From: Cytophagales bacterium
GTDB taxonomy: Bacteria; Bacteroidota; Bacteroidia; Cytophagales; UBA9547
NCBI GenBank assembly: GCA_013297755.1
Contig: JAAFIH010000004.1
Location: forward strand, 62,001 to 126,000
Direction: 5' to 3'
Length of the DNA stretch: 64,000 nt
A program made the translations under genes and the position numbers. Below the pieces are notes generated by a model, which was not told the DNA's origin, did no database searches, and saw nothing but the letters and a program-made list of their open reading frames with translations. Below are positions 58,104-64,000 of this stretch, piece after piece (positions within the stretch are counted from its first letter, which is position 1; every line of letters begins with the position of its first letter).

Positions 58104-59368
58104 TATTCTTTATTAAGAGAATTTGAATCTTTTATTGTCCAAAATTGAAGTTCATTACTTTGTACCATTTCTCTTACATTGATGTAAGATTTTTCTCCAT
58201 TAATTAAAACTTCAAAATAATGATGCTGTAAAATATCTTTTCTGTCTTTACTTTCATTTTGTGATCCTATATATTTTGCATTTTTTATAAACTCTTCAAA
58301 ATTTAATAAAGCTTCAATTTTTTCTTTTTCATGTTTGTGTTTTTGTTGCACAGCTTTATCAATACCACTACCGTAAACAATAAACTTTCTATTAAATCCA
58401 TCAATTTTAAATTGTTTACCTTGAATTTTTGATTTAACTTGTTTTTCAATTTCTTTTTTATACTTTCTAGCCTCTTCTTTTTCCATATTTGGTTGCAAAT
58501 CTACTTTTTTTTCTAGATTTTGGGCATTTTTGAGTACATCGGATAGGGTAAGTCCAAATAGGTTATTGGCAGCTTCTTGGTGTGGTTTTAGCACCTCAAA
58601 ATAGGGATGAGATGCTGGAAATATCGTACCAGTTTTGCCTACATTGTTTTTGAAAATAGGCTTCATTTCTGGTGTTTCTATTTTTTCGTTGGGTGTTGGT
58701 TTGGCTTGCTCATCGGTTACTTGCTCTACATTGCATCTACATCCCCAGTCGTTGGGTGGGAAGTAAATGTTCCAAAATGGGTCTGAAATAGGTTTGATTA
58801 CGCCATCCAACAGTTGGTGTTCGGGTCGCACATTGGCATCGCCAGCGGTGCTGTATTTGAGTAATGGAAATAAGTCTGCATTTCGTTCAAACTCCTGCCA
58901 CTGGCTGGCTGCCCTGCCACTGAGTTGTGCTAGATTGTATTCGGTTTCCAAATACCTGCCATTGAAGGTTTCGTCTATTTTCATGGCTTCGGTTTTGAAA
59001 TCAGCAAAACTGCGTTTTTTGCCTTCGCTATCTATCAAAAGCGTATTAACGAGCAATACGTTGTGGTAATCTTTGTATGCCGAAAACTGAAATACATTGG
59101 CTCGCATAAAGGCAAGAGCCTTATAATCGGGGCTGTTGTAATCGATGTTTGCGATAGATTTGCCATATCCTTTTTCTACGCCATTATATAAAGTGTCGAA
59201 AGTAGATTTTACGTTTTCTTTAGATACCTGCCCAGGTTTGAGTATGCGATCGAATATTTGGCGGATGTATGGCTTGAGGTTTGAGTTTACAAATAACCCC
59301 ACCCCCAACCCCTCCCCATAAAAGGGAGGGGAGCTTAAAGGTTCGATATGTCCGCAGGTTTGGCACAT
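58103..59368 (-). CDS. MuF head protein with C-terminal nuclease/toxin-like domain
   Basis: The 421-residue protein has a Mu gpF (MuF) minor head domain in its first 215 residues, with D-A-N-V-R-P-E-H-Q-L-L-D-G near 160 and F-P-P-N-D-W-G-C-R-C near 187. After a lysine-rich helical linker comes a C-terminal domain (about 300-421; K-F-I-V-Y-G-S-G-I-D-K-A, H-H-Y-F-E-V-L-I-N-G) resembling phage PBECR-type nucleases of the Barnase-EndoU-RelE fold. MuF-linked effector domains are known as polymorphic toxins delivered with phage particles. A type B element is translated at residues 11-25, just after M-C-Q-T-C-G. Confidence 0.72.
   Translation of the reverse strand: MCQTCGHIEPLSSPPFYGEGLGVGLFVNSNLKPYIRQIFDRILKPGQVSKENVKSTFDTLYNGVEKGYGKSIANIDYNSPDYKALAFMRANVFQFSAYKDYHNVLLVNTLLIDSEGKKRSFADFKTEAMKIDETFNGRYLETEYNLAQLSGRAASQWQEFERNADLFPLLKYSTAGDANVRPEHQLLDGVIKPISDPFWNIYFPPNDWGCRCNVEQVTDEQAKPTPNEKIETPEMKPIFKNNVGKTGTIFPASHPYFEVLKPHQEAANNLFGLTLSDVLKNAQNLEKKVDLQPNMEKEEARKYKKEIEKQVKSKIQGKQFKIDGFNRKFIVYGSGIDKAVQQKHKHEKEKIEALLNFEEFIKNAKYIGSQNESKDRKDILQHHYFEVLINGEKSYINVREMVQSNELQFWTIKDSNSLNKE
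59293..59336. repeat. Type B palindromic element in the MuF N-terminus
   Basis: In frame on the minus strand; encodes P-P-F-Y-G-E-G-L-G-V-G between residue 11 and 25. The MuF domain itself begins after it. Confidence 0.9.
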
Positions 59369-59372
59369 TTTA

Positions 59373-59397
59373 ATTTTAAATTGTTAATTGTTAATTG
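59373..59397. repeat. Heptamer tandem repeat in the MuF leader
   Basis: Two to three 7-bp units (TTAATTG) directly upstream of the MuF start codon. Confidence 0.7.
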
Positions 59398-59502
59398 ATA
59401 TACCTATTAAACAATCATTTAACAGGGGCAAATTTAGATTATCTTTTGTTTTAGGTAGCTTTGCTTAGGTTTGTTGAAATATCATGCCAAAAGCCTTATA
59501 AT

Positions 59503-60852
59503 TTAAGTATATAAATTTTTTAACCGAGCATGGATATTGAGTAATGCTTGAGCATTGGAAGCCCCCGACCCCGAAGGGGAGTTTTTAGAAGTTTTTTTAT
59601 CTTTATTTGGATTATCGGGTTGGGCTTCTTGTATTTCGTCTAAAGTAATGCCGTAGGTTTCTTCCATGTATTGTTTGGTGGGTTTAAAACCCATTTGGGT
59701 AATGGCAAGGTCTATGGCAGAGCGTTCGATAAGGTTTACTTCCTTGACTTCGTCCCAGTGAGCTTCGAGGTCTTCGCTTATTTTATAGCCATTAAGATTA
59801 AGAAATGGCAGTAGTTTATCTTGGATAATATTTAAGATAAACAGGGCATCGTCAGAGGTAATATCGTCTTCGGAACGTTCGTGTACTTCGGCTTGCGACC
59901 GAGAAGAGCCGTCTTCGGTAGTCATGGTTTGTCCAAGTACAGCTATTGCCATTTCTTTGTTGATACGGTTTATGAGTTCGTCATAAACTTTGAAAGAATC
60001 GGTTTTGGTAGTTTCTTGAAACTTGATTTCAGTACCTAATGGAAACACTCCCCACGTGGCAGAACCCATGTTTTGGAGCATATCTTCTACATCTCTGCGA
60101 ATGGAGCTGTCGAGGGTGGGTGTGTTGGCATAGCGGAGTGGCATGCCAAATATTTCGGCAAATTCGCTCCAGTTGCCAATGGCATTTTTTTTGATAAATT
60201 GGTACAATGATAGTTTGAGCAATAAACCCAAATCTGCTTTTTCGCCAACTCCTATACACATTTGATTAAAAGGAGGCATGGTGTAATCATAGCCTTCAAA
60301 ATCCATAGGGTTGATTAAAAACAGGTTGAACTCTGGAGCTACAAATCGCCTATCTATGAGTTGCACATCTTTGATTTGGCGTTTGTCATCAAAAACAAAT
60401 TCTATTAATGAGTGGCCATAAAAGCGAGATTCGAGAGCTAAACGCAAAAACTTACGTACCCACGATTTGCGAAGGAGCTTTGTTGCCTCTTCGTTTGGTT
60501 CGCCTTTGGTATCACAAATTTTGATGTTTCGCTTGGTGATTTTGAGGATGCGTTTTTCGATGATACCCGAAAGCACCAAGTCGAGCATGGCATCTACATA
60601 TACTTCTTGTAATAGGTATCGTTTGGGCTGATACACCTGTAGGGCTTGCATACGAGCAGTTGCCCATGTGCTAAGGTCTTTGGCAAATAGGGAGTTTGGG
60701 AACCGTTGCAAACTCATGGCGATGCTCGTAACTAGGTTTTCACGGGTAGTTTTATTGAGCTTGTCATCGTAGCTGGCTGGTTTTGTGCCAGGAATGGATG
60801 AGGGTTTGGTTGCTAAAGCAACTATGGACGGTTTTTTGTGGTTTTTTTTCAT
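59503..60852 (-). CDS. Phage portal protein, DUF935 (Mu gp29-like)
   Basis: The 449-residue protein matches DUF935 portals: F-Y-G-H-S-L-I-E-F-V-F near residue 145, G-M-P-L-R-Y-A-N-T-P near 240 and A-V-L-G-Q-T-M-T-T-E-D-G-S-S-R-S-Q-A near 308, all conserved in Mu-type portals. The portal forms the DNA entry ring at one capsid vertex. Near the C-terminus, residues about 425-431 are encoded by a type A palindromic element (59,561-59,580). It precedes the MuF gene as in Mu. Confidence 0.87.
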   Translation of the reverse strand: MKKNHKKPSIVALATKPSSIPGTKPASYDDKLNKTTRENLVTSIAMSLQRFPNSLFAKDLSTWATARMQALQVYQPKRYLLQEVYVDAMLDLVLSGIIEKRILKITKRNIKICDTKGEPNEEATKLLRKSWVRKFLRLALESRFYGHSLIEFVFDDKRQIKDVQLIDRRFVAPEFNLFLINPMDFEGYDYTMPPFNQMCIGVGEKADLGLLLKLSLYQFIKKNAIGNWSEFAEIFGMPLRYANTPTLDSSIRRDVEDMLQNMGSATWGVFPLGTEIKFQETTKTDSFKVYDELINRINKEMAIAVLGQTMTTEDGSSRSQAEVHERSEDDITSDDALFILNIIQDKLLPFLNLNGYKISEDLEAHWDEVKEVNLIERSAIDLAITQMGFKPTKQYMEETYGITLDEIQEAQPDNPNKDKKTSKNSPSGSGASNAQALLNIHARLKNLYT

Positions 60853-60858
60853 GGTTTA

Positions 60859-60900
60859 AGAACCCCACCCTAAATCCCTCACCATAAAAGGGAGGGACTT
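60859..60900. repeat. Type B palindromic element before the portal gene
   Basis: CCCCACCCTAAATCCCTCAC with its GGGAGGG arm, in the gap between the gp36-like gene and the portal gene. Confidence 0.9.
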
Positions 60901-60915
60901 GAATAAGGATTTTTT

Positions 60916-61464
60916 TTAGAAATAATTAGAACTATTGCTTCTGAAAGTGCTTTTTGAGCCAAATTTTACGGTGCTTTCTAGGTTATCCTGCACCGCAGGT
61001 TCTGCTATGGGTAGGTTGGCACTTAGGTCGCCTATGGCTACTGCTTTGAGCCATGCTATGGTTTGGTCGTAACGGTCTTTGTAGAGCTCTGGTACTTGGC
61101 GTGGATTCATGCGACACAAAGTGTATAGCACAATATCAATAACACGGGTTACGAGCAATGGCGAACGCTCATAAACGACTTGCCACTCGCTTGGGTTAAA
61201 TATACCAGCTTGCACTTCTACAATGGCTTTATACACTTTTTGGTTAAGTACTATTTTAGTGCCTATTGTGTAGCTATTGAGCGGATTGTGAGCATCATAA
61301 TCTAAGAACGCATCACGGGTATTGTATCGTGAGCTTAGGTAGGTAGATACTTCTTCAATAGCCGAAAGTTCGGCATCTTCACGTATGGTAACATCGCCAG
61401 AGATGATAGTAGCCAGTACTTCGTCTTTAATGCGTTTTTTGTAGTCGGAATTTTGTAAGAACAT
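60916..61464 (-). CDS. DUF1320/Mu gp36-like head-tail joining protein
   Basis: The 182-residue protein has a DUF1320-type core: L-S-A-I-E-E-V-S-T-Y-L-S-S-R-Y near residue 33 and a helical region with R-V-I-D-I-V-L-Y-T-L-C near 107 and R-Y-D-Q-T-I-A-W-L-K-A-V-A near 130. An inserted beta-hairpin (I-V-L-N-Q-K-V-Y-K-A) resembles a carbohydrate-binding-like motif common in Bacteroidetes phages. In Mu the homolog follows the capsid gene; here it lies between terminase and portal. Confidence 0.72.
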   Translation of the reverse strand: MFLQNSDYKKRIKDEVLATIISGDVTIREDAELSAIEEVSTYLSSRYNTRDAFLDYDAHNPLNSYTIGTKIVLNQKVYKAIVEVQAGIFNPSEWQVVYERSPLLVTRVIDIVLYTLCRMNPRQVPELYKDRYDQTIAWLKAVAIGDLSANLPIAEPAVQDNLESTVKFGSKSTFRSNSSNYF

Positions 61465-61466
61465 AT

Positions 61467-61487
61467 ATTTTAATTATTAATTATTAA
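61467..61487. repeat. Heptamer tandem repeat (ATTAATT type)
   Basis: Two to three 7-bp units upstream of the gp36-like gene, overlapping the stop codon of the coiled-coil gene. Confidence 0.7.
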
Positions 61488-61789
61488 TTAGTTTCAATTT
61501 CGTCTTTGTGGTTTGGCAAATAAGTGATTAATAGCTTATTGTATTCTTTCAATAGCTTATAATACTTGTTTTTCCAAGAATCCAATTCTGCTCCCATTTC
61601 TTTGAGCTGTGCTTGTAGTTCGTCTTGTCTTTTATTGACAGAATCAATTTGAGCTTGTAATTTTTCGATGAGGGTTATGTCAGCATCTTTGGTTTCTTTT
61701 TTGGTTGCAAAAAAGCTGTCCCATATTTTTAAGCCTAGTGCCCCAACAAGGGTGCAAATGGCATTGATAATTAAGTTTTGATTTTCCAT
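61484..61789 (-). CDS. Small membrane-anchored coiled-coil phage protein
   Basis: The 101-residue protein has one N-terminal hydrophobic segment (about 6-22) and a long coiled coil (about 38-90, L-Q-A-Q-I-D-S-V-N-K-R-Q-D-E-L). The layout is that of an inner-membrane spanin-like or lysis accessory protein. It is inserted between terminase and gp36-like genes. No conserved motif confirms a lysis role. Confidence 0.5.
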   Translation of the reverse strand: MENQNLIINAICTLVGALGLKIWDSFFATKKETKDADITLIEKLQAQIDSVNKRQDELQAQLKEMGAELDSWKNKYYKLLKEYNKLLITYLPNHKDEIETN

Positions 61790-61799
61790 GATTTTTTAA

Positions 61800-61836
61800 T
61801 AACCCCACCCTAAATCCCTCCCCATAGGGAGGGACT
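61800..61836. repeat. Type B palindromic element after the large terminase gene
   Basis: CCCCACCCTAAATCCCTCCC then ATAGGGAGGG, in the gap before the coiled-coil gene. Confidence 0.9.
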
Positions 61837-61857
61837 TAAACAAGGACTTTTTTATTG

Positions 61858-63363
61858 TTAATAAATTCGTTTATGTTTTCGCACTCCGTAGCTTGGTTTT
61901 TGTTCTGTAAATCGGGTTTTTTGTTGGAGATAATACCAGGCACCTTCGTCAGCATCGGGGCTATCGTCTGGTGTTCGGCTTCCTTTTTCGATGGCCAATA
62001 GCTGGTCGATGGCAGTCATAAAATGCCTGTCTGATTTTTTTGTTTCATTGTAATATATGTGTCCACGTTCGTAAAGTGGAGACATGGCTTCGATACGCTG
62101 AAACTTATCTGGTTTTTTGCGTGTATCTGGGATTATCGGTATTTGATAGCCTCGTGATTTGCCCTCTTTTACAAACTCGTCCATTAATAAATCTTGCACA
62201 AAATTCGCTTCCATCATGTAGTTGATAATGCAGTTGGATGGTTTGCGTTCGTGCAAATCATAAAACCAGCGTACCATTGCCGAAACTGAACATTGGTCTA
62301 CAAGTGCATCTATCAAATGCAAATCAGTGCCTATTTTGCCCCAAAGTTTGATAGCCTTATAATCGTTTCGGGTGCTGTTTTTGAAACTTGGGTCGCAATA
62401 GGCTACTAGGTGTTCGTATTTGTGCATGGCCAATGGTTTTGCCCAGTTTATCCATTTGGCATCGAAGACAGTACCCTCTTCGATGGGGTTGTTCATGTAT
62501 TCTTTCTCGAACCTGCGAAAACCCATGAACTCACGTATGTCTTCGATTTCTTTGAAGTTGTATTTTTGATGCCATGCAATGTTGCCGTTATCATCTATCA
62601 CGTTTACTTTGGTATGAAATAGCTGAGGTTGTTTTGCCAAATTTGCCAAAACAGAATTTTTGTGAATACGATTACCTACCATGATAAACCTGCCACGTCC
62701 CATATCGGTAGCACCGAGCAAGGCAGTAAGCACCCAGTCGAGCATTTTTCGGACACGGGTATCGTTTTCTACGAGCTCGTCATCGTCTAAATCGTCTATC
62801 ACTATATAATCAGGTCGAGATTCACGGTGGCGTAGCCCACGGGGAGATTGTCCACGGCCTCGGGCAAAAAAAGCGGTGCCATCTTGGGTTACAAATTCGC
62901 CTTCTGTCCAAGAGCCAGCTTGGTATTGCGAGCCAAAATCGTTGATATAGCGTTGATTAGATTGCAATTCGGCTTGAATATCTGAAAGTAGTGTATCGGC
63001 ACTGTCTTCGGACTTACCTACCAAAACCATGACATTGATTTGCCTTTCTTTTTGAATTTTGAGCCACATAGGAATCATAATATCCATGTGTGTGGATTTG
63101 GCATGTCCACGGGCCCACTCAAATATGGCTCTTAGATTTGGAGTTTTGAGTATTTTGTTTGCAGCTGCTACTTGAAAATCGCCACAAGCACTTTTGGCAT
63201 AGTGTGGGAAATAGTAACTCACAAAAAAGGCATAATCTTTTTGGGCTTTGCGGACACGAGCCATTTGCACGGCTGGGCTTTCGTTTACATCAATAGACGT
63301 ATATTGGTGTACTTGCTCGCAGTGTTTTTGAAAATCCCTTAATTGTGCGTCTGATTTACTCAT
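61858..63363 (-). CDS. Terminase large subunit
   Basis: The 501-residue protein packages phage DNA into the capsid. An ATPase domain has an A-R-G-H-A-K-S-T Walker A-like motif near residue 85 and Y-I-V-I-D-D-L-D-D-D-E Walker B near 187. The nuclease domain has A-Y-C-D-P-S-F-K near 320 and acidic residues of the RNase H-like fold downstream. Its start overlaps the small subunit gene by 8 bases. It resembles Mu gp28-type terminases. Confidence 0.87.
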   Translation of the reverse strand: MSKSDAQLRDFQKHCEQVHQYTSIDVNESPAVQMARVRKAQKDYAFFVSYYFPHYAKSACGDFQVAAANKILKTPNLRAIFEWARGHAKSTHMDIMIPMWLKIQKERQINVMVLVGKSEDSADTLLSDIQAELQSNQRYINDFGSQYQAGSWTEGEFVTQDGTAFFARGRGQSPRGLRHRESRPDYIVIDDLDDDELVENDTRVRKMLDWVLTALLGATDMGRGRFIMVGNRIHKNSVLANLAKQPQLFHTKVNVIDDNGNIAWHQKYNFKEIEDIREFMGFRRFEKEYMNNPIEEGTVFDAKWINWAKPLAMHKYEHLVAYCDPSFKNSTRNDYKAIKLWGKIGTDLHLIDALVDQCSVSAMVRWFYDLHERKPSNCIINYMMEANFVQDLLMDEFVKEGKSRGYQIPIIPDTRKKPDKFQRIEAMSPLYERGHIYYNETKKSDRHFMTAIDQLLAIEKGSRTPDDSPDADEGAWYYLQQKTRFTEQKPSYGVRKHKRIY

Positions 63364-63787
63364 TTTCGTTTAATACATGTAAGAATTTTTGTTGGTATTC
63401 GGTGATTTGTTTTGCCAAAGCAGGATTGATTTTGACTAAGAAATTATTAAATTCTTTGAATACAGAAATGGCATTTGGTAAGTTTACCTTGCGGTCGAGC
63501 TTATCAATCGTGGATCCTATTTTGCTAACGGTATCCATTTCTTTTGAGTTCATAATACGGTTATCGTTTTCGGCTTCAGATATTATTTTGAGAGCTTGGG
63601 CATATAGCTTTGTAATCATAGAATCTTTACCCAAATGACGAGCTGCTTTGATTTTGTCCCATCCGTCTTCGTCTTTCCATTTAGAAAGTGTTTTTTCTGA
63701 AATGCCTAAGTCTTCGGCAATTTTTGCTTGCGATGCATCACTATATATATATAGTTGTTGGGCTAATCTTTTTTCTTTGTCTTTCAC
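63356..63787 (-). CDS. Terminase small subunit-like protein (Mu gp27/DUF1804 type)
   Basis: The 143-residue protein has an N-terminal helix-turn-helix (residues 18-45, Q-A-K-I-A-E-D-L-G-I-S-E-K-T-L-S-K-W-K) and a helical C-terminus, the usual layout for small terminase subunits that recognise phage DNA. It is first in the leftward late operon and overlaps the large subunit gene by 8 bases. Its promoter should lie near 63,790-63,900. Confidence 0.72.
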   Translation of the reverse strand: MKDKEKRLAQQLYIYSDASQAKIAEDLGISEKTLSKWKDEDGWDKIKAARHLGKDSMITKLYAQALKIISEAENDNRIMNSKEMDTVSKIGSTIDKLDRKVNLPNAISVFKEFNNFLVKINPALAKQITEYQQKFLHVLNENE

Positions 63788-63977
63788 ACTTATTTTTTTT
63801 ACAAAAAAACATAAAAAAATAAGCTATAACTAACTGATTTTCAGAACAAATACGCTAAAAATAACTACTTCTTTTTAAGTAAGGATTAGTACGATTATGT
63901 CGTTTTTTTTTAGAAAAAATAGGTTGTTATTTTGAAACACCAAAAGGGAAAAAGCCCCTCAACTTAAAATAATATAA

Positions 63978-64000
63978 ATGAAAAACTACCATATCATCCA
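63978..64000 (+). CDS. Possible start of a rightward gene cut by the window edge
   Basis: An ATG after an AT-rich leader begins M-K-N-Y-H-I-I and continues past the end. The frame is too short to judge. If real, genes right of the terminase would read rightward, and this is where missing capsid or lysis genes could begin. Confidence 0.25.

Larger units (their letters stand above)
39970..64000. mobile_element. Mu-like transposable prophage, right end outside the window
   Basis: Hallmarks are an S24-type repressor reading left next to a divergent early operon, MuA-like transposase followed by MuB-like ATPase, GemA and Gam-like genes, and Mu-type late genes (DUF935 portal, MuF, gp36-like, gpG-like). 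The left boundary is not exact: the host leuA leader ends somewhere around 39,970-40,120, where sequence character changes and short direct repeats begin. No target-site duplication can be tested because the right end is missing. Late genes read opposite to the early genes, unlike Mu itself. Base composition is visibly richer in G than the host flank. Confidence 0.88.

Noticed and set aside
1-64000. tRNA or rRNA genes
   Set aside because: I looked for cloverleaf-like arms and conserved rRNA stretches by eye and found none that I could support.

Overview
The window is a low-G+C chromosome segment from a Bacteroidetes bacterium (Bacteroidota; Cytophagales/Sphingobacteriales-like by content) carrying most of a Mu-like transposable prophage. 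Taxonomic clues are a PorP/SprF-type outer-membrane protein of the type IX secretion/gliding family, a TonB-dependent-receptor-like barrel with a carboxypeptidase-regulatory domain, a fused LpxC-FabZ enzyme, and -7 boxes of the form TAnnTTTG, two of them with a TTTG element exactly 19 bases upstream.

Region 1 (1-39,790) is host chromosome. It opens with the end of a retropepsin-like protease gene followed closely by a porP/sprF-like gene and a TPR-CHAT protease-like gene, probably one transcript. Then come a glycosyltransferase, a zinc-ribbon membrane protein, a TonB-receptor-like barrel, an LpxH-like hydrolase, an ABC-F ATPase, a 2029-residue MORN-TPR-CHAT protein, a coiled-coil protein with a J-domain-like HPD motif, a UvrD-type helicase fused to a RecB-type nuclease, purA, a flavin reductase, an MscS channel and a sugar isomerase/epimerase-like TIM barrel. 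Two unrecognised genes sit between 138-bp direct repeats (28,951 and 30,316). An HD-domain hydrolase precedes the lipid A operon lpxD - lpxC/fabZ - lpxA, followed by a DUF4197 protein, an isolated nuoD, a small HExxH-type membrane protein and leuA.

Region 2 (about 39,970 to beyond 64,000) is the prophage. A LexA/S24-type repressor reads left. An early module reads right: HTH protein, MuA-like DDE transposase, MuB-like ATPase, GemA/gp16-like and Gam-like proteins, HNH endonuclease, RecA-fold ATPase, replication-type protein, AntA/B antirepressor and several small genes. A late module reads left, toward the early genes: small and large terminase, gp36-like protein, DUF935 portal, MuF head protein with a C-terminal nuclease/toxin-like domain, tape measure, gpG-like virion morphogenesis protein and a tail-terminator-like protein. 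No major capsid, protease or scaffold gene is visible; these probably lie beyond the right edge.

The most unusual structure is in the prophage. About 36 copies of three short G/C-rich palindromic element types are scattered through it. They sit in gene junctions and, in frame, inside the transposase, GemA-like, MuF and portal proteins, whereas I find only one copy in the 40 kb of host DNA. The prophage also holds a block that looks like cassette-type acquisition (50,275-52,090), a long structured leader with its own promoter in front of the antirepressor gene (53,117-53,331), and recurrent 7-bp-period tandem repeats in gene leaders. The capsid genes and the right end of the prophage are not in the window.
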